A program made the translations under genes and the position numbers. This document shows positions 24,776 to 36,922 of a stretch of DNA of 64,000 bases, piece after piece (position 1 is the first letter of the stretch; each line of letters begins with the position of its first letter). The notes beneath the pieces were generated by a model that was given only the letters and a program-made list of their open reading frames with translations, was not told the origin of the DNA and made no database searches. This stretch comes from Nymphaea colorata. Lineage: Eukaryota > Streptophyta > Magnoliopsida > Nymphaeales > Nymphaeaceae. Location of the stretch: the NCBI RefSeq assembly GCF_008831285.2, contig NC_045139.1:30173206-30237205 (forward strand). Reading direction: 5' to 3'.

Positions 24776-26351
24776 CAGTAATAATTTAAATAAATTTGTA
24801 CATATATAAAGTAGTGGATTAATTGGTGGTAGGGAAGCAATTGAGTGTTGCTACTTCTTTCATGAAGCGCGACATGGCTCAAAAGCACGGACAGTTTCAT
24901 AAATTTTTCGTTGAGAGGCACTGATATGGAGTGGCGGAGCTACATGTTGGCTGGTCGTAGACATTTTCCCATATCACCTCGCAAAATTTCTTGATTTTAC
25001 ATGTTGGTATCTTCAATAGTTTGTTCCTTTCTATGCCCTTAAGAATCCAAAATTGTTTGAACTAGCACCACTTGGGTTTGCACTACTATTAAAAAGTAAC
25101 TAAAATTTTGAATACTTTCAAAAATTTTAAACTCATTGGATTACATGAGGGGCACCTATTTGCATATAAAAACATGGCGAAGGACACCAATGTGTATAAG
25201 GCAAATTGTGTATTTTAACATATACAACTGCCCACACTAGCTCACACCTACCTCCAACCCTTTTAATATTACTTTTCATATAGTCAATATCAACTTGAAT
25301 CAGGCCATTTGAATCGAATCATATTCTTTTTAAATTGGTAGAGGTACGATCCGATAAGACCCATGGAGTATTTTTTTTCATTTTTTCCTAATTTCCTCAG
25401 TTTATTGATCTTTATGCAAATTCTAATTCAATTGGCAAATGATTTGTATTCTAATTAACTAACAGTTTTTTGGCCGTTCACCTGAATCTATTTGTGAAGG
25501 AATTTGCTTTAGGAATTTATTAACAAGATTATGATTTTATATATATATATATATATATGAAGCCTTTTGGCGTACCGGAAGTGTAATGAATGTCCGTTAA
25601 GTTGCTAAGGAGAGGCGCCGCCGCTTCCGCTGTGTAGCTCGTCGTCAGCCGCCAGACCCGGCGGCATGGGGTGGCGGCCAGGCAGTTGTCTCCCCTCCAA
25701 CGGTCCGGGGATGCTCGTTTTTTTTTTAATTCTCGGCAGAAAAAGATGAAGTCTATCGGTAAGAGGTAACGCCAATAAGTTGGTGATTGAATGCATTCAA
25801 TAATGTATTGTACATATAAAGGTGAAAAGAATTAATATGCAATGAAAAGAGACAGAAAAGAGGACGGTGAACAAAGTAATCTAAATTTTGCATCACCCAA
25901 AAGTATTTAAAAAGTTATTTTTAAAAACAACTGGGATAAAATGATAGTTGGCAGTGGCAATCTTGAATCATGATTGATTCAGTTATATATATATATATAT
26001 ATATAGACTTCAGTGTTTTTTTCAACTAGGCGTCCAACTTGAGTCAAGGTCAGTGAAAGTTTTTATTCAACGCAAGTAAGTTCATTGGCAATTCATGAGA
26101 GGAAAAATGCATCCAATTGAATCCAATGAGTTTGTTCCACGGATCAATACAGGGGTAGCATATGTCATTTTATTAACCTAATGTTTTTAGGGTGCATCTT
26201 TATTTTAATTTTTCATGTTATATACTCTCATTTATTTATTGAAATAAGTTTCATGATTTTTCTTGCTAGTTCAACTGATCTGTTGAATCAGATTATTTAA
26301 CTTCAGTGTTTTTATACACTTAGAAATTGAAAAGCTATCATGGAAAATGTG
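24776..26351. other. Non-coding stretch with MITE fragment, GC-rich patch and (TA)n tracts
   Basis: A further CAGTGGC-family fragment begins near 24929 (GTGGCGGAGCTACATG). Microsatellites lie at 25538-25558 and 25984-26005. A conspicuous GC-rich patch at about 25611-25710 stands out from the AT-rich surroundings but has no domain I can name. No gene is supported. Confidence 0.45.
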
Positions 26352-26772
26352 AAGGTTGTGTTTGGATCACATCCTTAGAAAATCTTGTTTAGTGAAAATC
26401 AGGTTTTATGATAAATACCAACTCTTGGTGACATGATAAGAAGGTGAATCAGTTTCATAAATGAACATTAAAAATTTTAGAAGGCATTTCTGTGACACCT
26501 TTGTCTAATCCAGTTTTATAAGAACTTGGTTTTATGAAAATCGAGTTTTTTAATGGGTGGCTTGTTTGTTTGTTTGCTTGCGGGAAACACCTAGAAACTT
26601 TCATGAATATCCCGCAGGGGGAGGGGGAGTTTTCAAGTTTTTCACTCTTTTGTCCAAACTAAACCCAGTTTTAATGGCACTTGAATATTCTAAAAAATCT
26701 AGTTTTAGAGATAAAAACAGATTCTGCGTCTAAAACCTGGTTTCAGAATGCCATCCAAACAAAACCCTGTAA
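26352..26772. mobile_element. MITE related to the Tourist-like element at 22589
   Basis: The left end holds GTTGTGTTTGGATCACAT and the right end, reverse-complemented, holds GTTTTGTTTGGATGGCATT. Interior blocks (CCAGTTTTATAAGAACTTGG, GGTTTTATGAAAATCGAG, AAACCCAGTTTTAATGGCAC) align with those of the element at 22589-22857. Ends and flanking duplication are not precisely resolved. Confidence 0.5.
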
Positions 26773-27866
26773 CATTTTTGAAATCGTTGAGGCTGAAGTC
26801 AGATTATGTAAGAAAACTCCAATATGGGGCCGTCAAACGCAGCCAAGTTGGAGTCTTCCTCCCAATTGTTCCTCTCTCTTGACGCCCACAGTCAAAATCT
26901 TCGTCTTCCCCCACCCAGTTCCTCAAATTTCTATCCAGAGTACATCTTGCGAATTGGTCAAAATGACTACTTTCAGTCCACCGAAATATCTTAGAAGGCA
27001 ACTTGCGCACATTTAGCTTCATCTCATATTGAAACTCTTTAGAAACAATTCATTTCGTCTATATGCATTGGTTCGTATGAGATCACATTCAAACCGTATT
27101 TTTTATTAATTATATGTGAAAATATCAGTCGCTACTGAATTGTAGTAGTTTTTGCTGATTTTTGGTAGAGCTTTTGAACCTCTTCTCTGGTAATATAAAA
27201 TCTCTAGATTCGATGGCAGTTTTCTTAAGTGGAAACAATTTCCCAAGGAAGGAGAAGGCACAAACACCTTGTATTTGTGAGAACGTTGGGAGGAGCAGAG
27301 GATAAGTTCTACAAGACTACAACTGGGCCCGCCAAGCCATCTGTGGAAATTAAAAATCCTAGTCATCGCCTTTGGTACCAACGCACCTACCCCGCGTCGC
27401 ATCCATCCTTTCCGCCTTGCCTCTTCCGGACGGCCCAGTTCTTCCCTCAGCTATATATGTCCTGAGAAGCAAATGCCATGTTAACCAGTCACCTTTAAAA
27501 CGGAGAAGAGCAGAGATAAATCATTTGTTGGACTGTAGGTTGAGCGCGCCTGGTCACCGGGAGCTGATACTACTTCGGGGGGGTTCGTTGATCCTTGTTG
27601 GTATTCAAAAATTTCATCATTTTGCGGTATTTGTTTTTTCCAAATTGATTTTGTCTAAGTTGGGTGGTCAGTTTTTTTGTGGAAAATCTGGAGGAAATTT
27701 CAAGTGGGTGTGACCAAATTTTGGGTTTGAGAGTTGGGGGTCGAGAAATCGTAACAGATTCTTAAGTGGGTGCTCTAAACTTTTGGTTTCCTGAGTCGGA
27801 TTTTCCATTAGAGGAAGCGATTCTCGATTTTGGTTGGGTTTCGCATAGTTGGTATTTCTAGGTTCC
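26773..27866. other. Upstream region of the shikimate kinase gene
   Basis: This contains the presumed promoter and 5' UTR of the kinase gene. A TATATAT element near 27451-27457 lies about 410 bases before the ATG and could be the TATA box if the 5' UTR is long. I cannot confirm this. I see no other gene. Confidence 0.35.
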
Positions 27867-30800
27867 ATGGAGAATTGTGGTGCACTGAGCCTGCAATCAT
27901 GCGGGTGGCTTGGTCTGGAGAAGGGAAGGGCGAAGGCTCCTGAGTTGCTCTTCTCGGATTGTTGGGAGAAGAGGAACGTGCGGGTTTCCAAATCACAGGA
28001 TCTTCGGATGAAGTTGGTCCCCTGCAAATCGAGGGCTGCTGCACCCATCATCAAGAACTCTTGTTCCTCCAAGGATTCGGCAGGTACCTAACTTTTTTCT
28101 GAGGTATATATCGATTTTTATTAATGGAAATTTTCTTGACCATTTGTTTCATTGTAGAGAGGGAGTGGCTACTTTCTTTTTCAATGTGTTTCTTGGCCGT
28201 TTGGTTTCTGTAATTTGTGAACTTCGGTAACTGATCGGATTTTGGAGAAGCGAGTTATGGTCTGTTTTTTCCTCTTTTTTTGGCTCTTAGCTTTGGTAGT
28301 TGGTACTTCGCGTGCCCGGACGTCATGCTTGTTTGATTCCTGCTATCCTGCGCTGTTTTATCATAATTTGTTATTATCTCGTTGCTATTATCATCATTAT
28401 TACTTTATAAGTACGCTACCTGTCTTTCACGAATTTCACTTAGAAAATGTTTCCCAGTAAAAAGTACCCTTTTTTTTGGTGTCCTCTACTGTTTCTGTTG
28501 TTAAAACATTTTTTACGCCTATCTATAAAATCTCATTTACTTTTTCCCTATATGTTTAATTTTGCTTTTCAATGCCGGAGATGCTTCGGATGTGCCTTTT
28601 TTTCTCCTGTTGTAACTATTTAGTTGTATGAACTAAACAATATTTTATTTTTCCCATGATTATTTCTGCATTTTATAATACATGGTATGTTGTCGAAATT
28701 TGTGTATTTTTCATTTCTTGTTGCAGTTTACGCAAAAGCATTTTTTAATGTCAAGGTCCTAAGAAACTGTTTCTGTTTATGGGGGGATGTTCTCTGTTCT
28801 AAACGTCGAGGTCTGGGCTCGATTTTGTGCTTGTAAGTTCTTCAGGGTTCTTGTGTATAGTTGCTTTTCTTACTATTTGTCGAACAAAAGTATCAATCTT
28901 TAAATTTTCCGAAAGTTGTATTTGGCCTTGCTAGCGGCTTTTGAGATTAATCTGGTTGCATATTAATATCTTCTATCAAACTAAATTCCATTTTAACATG
29001 GTGTGATTTTTTTATCTCACAATACTTTTTTCTCTGTGGCTTAATATTCAAGCGACAAGAACAGACAATAAGATGTCTTCATGGTGACTCCATAAGTCTA
29101 CTAATCTCAGAAATGTGTGTGATGGTAGCCATCTTAAGATCAAGTTTGGGAACTTCCCATTCTTTTCAAAGGGGTTGTTTTTTGTTAGCAGGCTTGATGT
29201 AAGAAATCTAGTAACTTAGCTCTACCTTAATTATTTCCTTCAAAACTGAACATAACAAGAACGGAAACCTTATCATAGTTATTGCCTCTTTGTTTTTCAA
29301 TTTCAGCATTCTCCTGCATTGGTTTATTGTTGATAATTTCTTTTTTTATTTCATACCAGTGCCTTTTGAGTTGAAAGCAAAGAACCTGCGATCCACTGAT
29401 GAGGAAGCATTGATTTTGAAGGTAGGTAATGTTTAGCAACAAGCACCAGTTCCTAAGCATTTAAAATTCTTGCTGTTATTCGATATTTGTTTTGTGCTAC
29501 TCTTGCATAACATACATGGTTAGAAGACTTTCTATTATGACAAAGTAAATTGAGACATTTTATTTTAAAAATATTTTTGCAGGAGAAGGCTCGAGAGGTT
29601 GCCCCTTATCTGAATGGGGCCTGCATATATCTTGTAGGTAAGTCCTCTACAACTACCGAAACTGTGGTGTATGTATGTGGGGCATGAGATTCGTTTGAGA
29701 GCCTCAGGAACATGGTGAACATGGTCAGTTAAGGTCCATGTTGTTTGGATAGCATTTCTTATGCTGGATAATGTTTTTAATGATATATGCAGGAATGATG
29801 GGATCTGGTAAGACCACTGTAGGGAAAATCTTGTCTGAATCACTGGGTTATTACTTTTTCGACAGGTGAGAATCTCTATGGAGATACTTGCAACATTTTT
29901 TTTCAGGGTTGGGGGATAGTTATATCTTGAATATTGCACCTGCACTTTGTGCATTATGCATCCAGTAGATGAAATGTGCTTTGGCTGTCTGCAGTGACAA
30001 ATTGGTGGAGCAAGCTGTTGGTGGAGCTACTGTGGCTCAGATATTTAAGGAGTACAGTGAAGAATTTTTCAGAGAGAATGAGGTACTTTGACCCCTTTCT
30101 TTTCGCTTTTTCTTTCCATGCATAGGGGCTGTTAATTCCTATTATCATAAAAAATTAAGGTTGAACCTTTTTTTTCATATTATGTTAATCGTCCTCATTG
30201 TGTTTTCCTGTTTTGTGCATTGCTGGATTATTGGATGTGAATTTTGTTCCGTCATCACGATTCATTATTGTGTTTTCTGACAAAGCCTTTTTTTTTGCCA
30301 ATTTCTTTTCTTTCTCTCATTAGGAATCATGTTCTGGTGTTCTACTTATGATGATGAGCATTCGATAAACTATACATGGAATTGTCACCGGAATATCTCA
30401 GTTGTTCTCTACTTTTTTCAAGAAGCCTCTTTACTAAAGACATGGCATGCAATGCATGACATACAGTTATCCACCAAGATCTTCTGCAAATATACTGGTG
30501 AGAGACAGAGCGTGATATAAGTTCAAAGGTTAGGATTCTGTATCTTCTAAAGCTAACGGCATGGGCATGAAAGATATGTTCAGCCATATGAAGTTAGAGA
30601 TACAAAATCACCTAGTTTATCTATTCTCTAAAGCTGATGACATGGGCATGGACGTTAAGTGCGGCGACATCAAGTTAGAGATATAAAACCACCGAAAATA
30701 TACTACATTTTTAATAAATGAAAGGTATAGGTGGAACTAGAAGTATAAAACATGTAAAAGTATTTAATTAATGACAATTAAAATAATTTAGGCAAATGCA

Positions 30801-33785
30801 ATCATTTCTGGCTATGAAATCAACTTACTGTGGTCTGAAAATTTAATGTGTTCAGGATGTCACTGTGTGGTGGTCCGGGGATGAGACAGTGGGTTAGACA
30901 TGCTACTAAGAGTGCCTTATGATATAAAATATGAGTAATTTGCCCTATGGTGCAACAAGGAAAATGGAGTGGTGGCCAGCATTCAAGGTCTCCACCAGCA
31001 ATTTCTAAGTACTTGAAGACATCAAATGAAATTGTTTAACTGGAGGTGGAGGTAATATAAATTATAAAACTCAAGAAGCAAAAGTTATGGTCAAGAAGAA
31101 GCAATTCATTGGTGAAACCAGTGTTGTAAATCTTACTTTTATATATTGTTTTATTTGTTTAAAATCTTACTTTTTGTTATATATATATATATATGTATGT
31201 ATGTATGTGTGTGTGTGTGTGTGTGTGTGGCCATGTTCCCTTGCTCAATGTTTTTGAAAGTGCTCCGCACTCATACCCATACTGGTATCTGTATCGGCAC
31301 TCGTACATGTACCTGTGACATAATCTTGCTGGTGATTTACACTCTGCAATGAGTTTAATGGTGTTACTTTTCACCTTGAACTTTGGCTCTAACTTTGAAC
31401 TTCAAATTTTGAAGCTTTATTTTATGGTCCTTACATTTTATATGGCATTGTTATTCCTTTTTTCAGAAATACTCTGTCTTTTATTTCACAAATTCCAGAT
31501 TTGCCAACTGGGCATCTCTAATCTAGTCTATTTCATTACAAGAAGTTTCTTTGTTCATGTTTGATCCATGGTTCATTTTGTATCCTCCAGAGTAAGGTAT
31601 TAAAAGACTTGTGCATGATGCGCCGACTAGTGGTTGCAACTGGGGGTGGTGCTGTCATCCGGCCAATAAATTGGTAACTACTACAATGCCTTGCATTTTC
31701 TTGTAATTAATTTGATCATTAGTTTCCAAAGTTAACACATTTTGTTGCATTGAATGATCAGGAGATACATGAAACGGGGTGTCACTGTCTGGTTGGATGT
31801 GCCTTTGGAAGCTCTAGCCAGGCGAATTGCGGCAGTTGGGACAAATTCACGTCCTCTTCTGCATCATGACTCTGGAGATGCATATACAAAGGTTTGTTTT
31901 GCACTCTTTTTACCTTAAGGATGAGCGCCTGTATATGAACCCATATTGGCTTCTAGAAACTACTGCTGACGTCAACCTATACCCTCTGATATCATCATTG
32001 GCACTATCTTTTGCAGGCTCTTCTACGTCTCTCAGCACTATCTGAGGAGAGGGGTGAAGCTTATGCTAATTCAGATGCAACAGTTTCTCTTCAGAGTATG
32101 CACTTTCAAAGCTTTTGTAGTAACAATTGGGAGCCTACACTAGAATACAATGTTATCCGTATTATATTATACGTATCGTATAGGCACGATATGCTTGTGT
32201 ATCGCAAGCATATCGCCCGTATCGTACGATATGGGGAAAAACACAAATATATCTACAAATTTCCCTCTTCTTCAGACAATACTTCCTCAACAGCCACTCT
32301 TTAACAAACCCAGCCTTTTCCAGGACCCTCTGTGATCCCACATTCGGAACGGTGACGACGGCATCGATCCTTTCAATCTCTAGGAACTCTCAGAAGATCA
32401 CAGATATGGCCATCTTCACGGCTTCCGTGGCGATGCCTTTGCCCCAATTCTCATAGGCTAATCTAATGCAATACCAGATCTCTCCCAGCAGCACTTAATG
32501 TCGGATCCCTGCTTGAAAGTCATTTGGCCAATGGGGCGACCATTGAGTCAGATGGCCTTGGCCCATGGGTGAGTGGTCAGGGAACTCTCGAGGAACAACT
32601 GAGCATCCTCTTTGCACTGAAAAGCATCTCACCAGCACAGGCGAGCTGCACGATCGTCAGCAAGCTATGCCATGACATGAGAGGTTGGCAAGCTCAAATG
32701 GCCGGACTGTGATGCAGGGTTCCTTTTTCTCCTTATCCATATGAGAGGGAGGGTGCGTTTGTGAGAGAGAAAGAGAGAGAGAGAGACAGAGAGAGAGAGA
32801 GACAGAGAGAGAGGCAACGAGTCAGGGTCGAGCCTCCCAATTTATTGGGGGATATTTTTCTATAATAATCGTTGCCTTTGGGGGTATTCTTAGAATAGCA
32901 AATTTCCTACTTTATTCCTTTTTTTTACTTGTAAGACTGCAGGATAGTTACATGCTTCTACCGTCTAGCTAACTTTGACAATCTCACTTCTTTGATTTTT
33001 TTACGATTTTTTATTTTTTTTCTGGATTTTTTCTCTTGTTTTGATTTTTTAATATTTTTAATATTAAAAAAATAATTTTATGCTATGCTATGTTACATTA
33101 GTGATATGTTACGATACGGCGTATAGGTCGACCCTGCCGATACGCATTATGCTATGCCTTTTACAACATTGCTAGAATCAGCCCCCTTACGCAATTCTAT
33201 ACTGAACTCAGTTTGTCTGTCAACCAGTTGTCTGTTGTCCAATAATTCTATGAGTGTTGATACCTTTGATCTTGTGATGCCATTTTTCAATATAGCACTT
33301 TATGTTAGGGGCTATTTTTTCTTGATGTTTAAGCCTTTTAATTATCAAGCAATTAGAGCGCAATCTTCCCTTAATGCTTAAGAATTAAGATCCTTATGAA
33401 GAAAGAAGGTCTGAACAAGTCTTCAGAACAATCTGTACCAAACCACACTTTCACACAGCAGGCCCTTAAATATCTTCTTCCCATATCGTTATTTCACTGT
33501 CATATGCTGAGAATGCATTTTTTGTTGTTTGTAGGTATTGCTTGGAAGCAAGGTCATGGAGACGTATCAGCTCTCACGCCAACTGCTATTGCCATCGAGG
33601 TAGTACCTCTACTCACACCGGGTCCATGATTTTACATTTGTAGACTTACAGTTGCAATCTGAATATGTATCCTAATTGATTTGAAAGTGTTGTTTTCTTA
33701 AATGTTCATATTCTGTTTTCACCAGGCACTAATAAAAATTGGCAACTTCGTAAATTGGAAAGAAGGCAATGGACAAATTGTCTGA
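27867..33785 (+). CDS. SK: Shikimate kinase, chloroplast-targeted, ten exons
   Basis: Exons are 27867-28083, 29360-29421, 29583-29637, 29793-29865, 29995-30082, 31591-31673, 31762-31891, 32017-32095, 33535-33599 and 33726-33785. Phases agree throughout and give 303 aa, the normal length of plant SKs. Residues 1 to about 70, rich in Ser, Lys and Arg and poor in acidic residues, form a probable transit peptide. The kinase core carries the Walker A motif GMMGSGKTT (112-120), the DSD shikimate/Mg motif (135-137) and GGGA (183-186). Further along are a lid with SRPLL and the adenine-loop region. It phosphorylates shikimate at the 3-OH in the plastid chorismate pathway. Intron 5 is 1.5 kb with an internal tandem duplication. 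Intron 8 is 1.4 kb and holds an inserted transposon with a GNAT pseudogene. All motifs are intact, so the insertion is presumably spliced out. Confidence 0.95.
30546..30693. repeat. Diverged tandem duplication in SK intron 5
   Basis: Copies 30546-30612 and 30627-30693 (period 81) share TCTAAAGCT, CATGGGCATG and AAGTTAGAGATA blocks. There is no coding role, as both lie inside the intron. Confidence 0.65.
31178..31229. repeat. Compound (TA)n-(GTAT)n-(TG)n microsatellite in SK intron 5
   Basis: Alternating TA units pass into GTAT units and then a run of TG. This simple-sequence tract should be polymorphic in length. Confidence 0.9.
32148..33171. mobile_element. Pack-type DNA transposon carrying a captured gene, in SK intron 8
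   Basis: The element begins CAATGTTATCC and, read from the other end, CAATGTTGTAAAAGG. After the shared CAATGTT both ends continue into similar text (TATTATACGTATCG versus CATAATGCGTATCG). It is flanked by CTAGAAT at 32140-32146 and again at 33172-33178. I take this as a target-site duplication of 7 bp, or 8 bp with one mismatch, suggesting a hAT-like or other TIR element. The left end also contains a small hairpin (arms CGATATGCTTG / CAAGCATATCG, about 32188-32216). Instead of a transposase it carries an antisense GNAT gene copy. Confidence 0.7.
32229..32740 (-). pseudogene. GNAT N-acetyltransferase (p20/RimJ-like) pseudogene inside the transposon
   Basis: Read on the minus strand from an ATG at 32740, the text opens [17 protein letters not shown]. 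It then breaks frame, resumes as TTHPWAKAI, a stop, then LNGRPIGQM, and continues in another frame with [19 protein letters not shown], a TGA (32392-32390), then [13 protein letters not shown] and LLRKY. These match plant intronless GNATs in order, including the acetyl-CoA-binding WGKGIAT segment. A CT-rich stretch upstream (32760-32812 on the other strand) looks like the original 5' UTR. Several frameshifts and at least three in-frame stops show it is not functional. The 3' limit is approximate. Confidence 0.8.
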
Positions 33786-35806
33786 GTTCTTGAAGGGACT
33801 GCAAAGCCATTATTTCTTGCAGAGCTTCGTCCGTCTTGTTGGCTATTTATTCATTCTTGTTATATGTAAGTAGATAATGGAAAACCAGCTCTATCCAACG
33901 TCCGTTCTGCTGCGTCACCTGTACAGAGAATGAGTTGCACAGAGGTTTGAGAGCCTGTATCTTGATGTAAACTGATAGCTGAATCTGTGGACTAGAAAAT
34001 TCGCGCATGCGCAAAACCGCAGATTTTGGTGGTTTACCATGACGATTTTACAGTCATTTTGTCAATATCGTGAAGTGCTCTATCTGTAATAACGTGAGTT
34101 CTACTAAGATGCTGAGGGCAGGGATAACTGGATGTATACTGAATCCTATATTAATTTGCATGCCAGTAAAGCATGATTTTTTTAAAGCTTTAAGTGGCTT
34201 AGCGGGTGTCTATGCCTACGACAGCTAGTGTTTGTTGAGCTCACTAATAGTTTGATTAGATGTCACAGCTCCTTTTGGGAACGCATTCTTTCTCTTCCTG
34301 GTTTCAAGGACTGATAATTGGAGATGGTTTTGATATTATTTGTACAAGGGTATGAATCATGCAGTATATATATATATAGGAAAATTGTAGTGTAACTGGA
34401 TAGGAAGTTCACTCTTAAGGACCGTCTGATCTATAATAATGGTTGGTCGAGAAAAGATCTATAATAATGGTTGGTCGAGAAAAGGTGTAAGCCTTGTTTT
34501 CTCTCTCAACTGTTCATCATGGATTGGATGGCTTAAGGTTGGTGTTCCCTGGTGTTCATTGGATTGGATGGCTTAAGTTTGGTGTTTCCTAGGCTGTATA
34601 TATTCAACGAAAAGCGCCAACATGAGAATTTTCAATGGAATTATGCAACCTATGGAATCTTAAAGTGATATGCTGATATATACTCAATCGGAAGGGACCA
34701 TAGTCATAACTTTCATTCGTGGGAAAATCTCAGGAAAAAGCATGGCACAATTCGGGTATATAAAATTCAAATTAAATGTAAAAACGAAGACTACGGTAAT
34801 TTCATGAGTAAATCTAGATAATATCATAATACTCCATTTTCTGTTACGATGATCCTACGATGCTACGGGACATTATTATGAAAGAAACTTGTTAATGTCC
34901 TCAGAAATGCTTTCTCAAATTCAAAGATTAGTGACTAATTTTTTAGTAACTCTTGTCTCTTTGATTTTGAACTGAAATAAAATCAAAATTATATGTACAA
35001 TTAGAACCAAATACACTTCCATTCAGAGCTTTTAGGGAGGTTTTGAATGAATCGCAAAAGGCAGTTGGAAACTCGGTTAGGGCTTGTTTTGTTTGAATTA
35101 GATTGCCAATATAGAACTTGTTGAAGTTGGTTTCTTTTTCTCTCTTTGTAAATTGTTGGTGATGGTCGGGGAAACACTTTTTTCATTACGTTCTCCTTTT
35201 GTTATGTTTTTATTGATCTTTCTCTTAGACATCAATACATTTCATGACTTTTCAAGAGCATGCAAACCAATGATACCCTTGCAACCTTGTAAATTCAAGT
35301 CTTCAAGTTCTTCATGCTTGGGAATTTTTTTTTAAAATCAGATTCACTCTTTCACATCAAAGAGCAACGAGAAAGAAAGAAGGTGGAAAAAAATTTGGAG
35401 CAATATCTTAGTCTGAAGGTTTTAAGATGCAGTCTGGTGGGCAGGTTCTCATATGCATATACCTAATGCCAACTTGAAGCAACCCATGGATTCATCAACT
35501 ATGAACAAGTTAAAAGAATGAAGTATAAACTATCTATGGGTAGATTACCAGCACAGCTAAGGTTGTTCCTGAGATGGGAACAAATTGAGAAATCAAGGGC
35601 CAACTGCCATAAGTTGGATTAAGTACAAACTGATTGTTCTCAATCTTAAGATCTAATCAGTATACTTCTGAATTGGATGCTAAAAAGCCTTTCCTTGTTT
35701 GTTTAAGAAAATAATAAACTTTTAACAAGGCAAAAACCCAAAAAACCGAGATAAGTTTTCATGTCTTCCAATTTGTACATCCCATAAAAGCAAGGTGAGA
35801 GAAAAC

Positions 35807-35810
<4 letters not shown>
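33786..35810. other. Intergenic between shikimate kinase and F-box gene
   Basis: This contains the SK 3' UTR and the upstream region of the F-box/kelch gene. Two small tandem duplications occur: 28-bp units at 34428-34484 and 40-bp units at 34521-34594. A short (TA)n lies near 34363-34378. No gene was recognised. Confidence 0.5.
34428..34594. repeat. Two adjacent tandem duplications
   Basis: A 28-bp unit containing CTATAATAATGGTTGGTCGA occurs twice at 34428-34484. Shortly after, a 40-bp unit beginning GGATTGGATGGCTTAAG occurs twice at 34521-34594. Both pairs are nearly identical and therefore recent. Confidence 0.85.

Positions 35811-35839
<29 letters not shown>
35811..35839 (+). repeat. (GA)n tract abutting the F-box start codon
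   Basis: An uninterrupted run of about 14 GA units ends directly at the ATG at 35840. GA/CT runs are common in plant 5' leaders and can act as GAGA-type elements. Here the tract is also open in frame from an upstream ATG at 35795, so it could encode an Arg-Glu repeat if that start were used. Confidence 0.85.
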
Positions 35840-35843
<4 letters not shown>

Positions 35844-36922
35844 GGAGCAGTAGTTGCTCCTCCGGCAGCCCGCCGCTCATCCCCGGCCTTCCCGACGACG
35901 TCGGCGTTCAGTGCCTTGCCAGGGTCCCTCGCGTCTTCCACCCAACTCTCTCTCTCGTCTGCCGCTCCTGGAATTCACTCCTCCGATCCCAACTCTTCCT
36001 CTCCACCCGCTCCCTCCTGCAAGCCTCGGAGCCCTTTCTCTACCTCCTCGTCCGCACCCACGACACTACCTCCTCGCTCTCCTGGTTCGCTCTCCACCAC
36101 CATGACCACTTTCGCCACACATTCTCCCTCCCCCTTATGCCCTCCACCCCCGTCGGCCCTGCCTGCGCCGTCCTCGGCACCAGGCTTTTCGTCCTAGGCG
36201 GCTCAGTGAACGAGATCCCCACCCACACCGTCTGGATCTACGATGCGGTTCTCAACCGCTGGGACGCCGGCCCCAACATGCGCGTCGCACGCGAATTCGC
36301 CGCCGCCGGTGAGATTGACGGCAAGATCTACGTAGTAGGCGGCTGCCAACCCGATTCATGGGCCCGTTCGAACTCCTGGGCTGAGGTCTTCGATCCCCAA
36401 GTGGGAAGGTGGGCGCCCGTGCCCAGCCCGATCGAAATTAGGGATAAGTGGATGCATGGCAATGCGGTGCTTGGCGGGAAGCTTCTGGCTATGGCGGATC
36501 GAGGCGGCGTCGCATACGACCCGCGGACTTGCTCCTGGTCTTATGTCTCCTGCGAGCTCGACTCTGGCTGGAGGGGAAGAGCGGCAGTGGTAGGCGGAAT
36601 TCTTTACTGCTACGACTATTTGGGGAAGATTAGAGGTTTTGATCCTGATGGCAATCAGTGGAAGAAGCTAAAAGGAGTGAAGAAGAGGTTGCCGAAGTTC
36701 CTGTGCGGGGCGACGCTGGCGAACGTCGGGGGAAAGCTTTTCGTTGTGTGGGAGGGAAATGGCAACGGTGGCAAGTATAAGGGAACTGAGCTATTCTGTG
36801 CAGAGATTGAGGTATGTAAGGAAGAGAGTGGGAAATTGGTGGGTTCAATCGTCTGGACTCAAGTTATTCTTTCTCTCCCGAGAGGCGCTTCGATGGTGCA
36901 GTGCTTGGCGGTCGCGCTCTGA
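35840..36922 (+). CDS. F-box/kelch-repeat protein, intronless (360 aa)
   Basis: An F-box spans residues 12 to about 55 (LIPGLPDDVGVQCLARVP, then SLVCRSWNSLL), the Skp1-binding part of SCF ubiquitin ligases. Kelch repeats follow from about 105: LFVLGGS with WIYDAVLNRWDAGP, then IYVVGG with EVFDPQVGRWAPVPSP, then weaker units around 210-270 and 290-310, forming a partial beta-propeller that would bind substrate. The closest known families are the plant SKIP6-like and At1g16250-like F-box/kelch proteins; the substrate is unknown. The codons are GC-rich, especially in the first half. I chose the ATG at 35840 because the in-frame ATG at 35795 adds only a low-complexity Arg-Glu run from the GA microsatellite. 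Confidence 0.92.
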
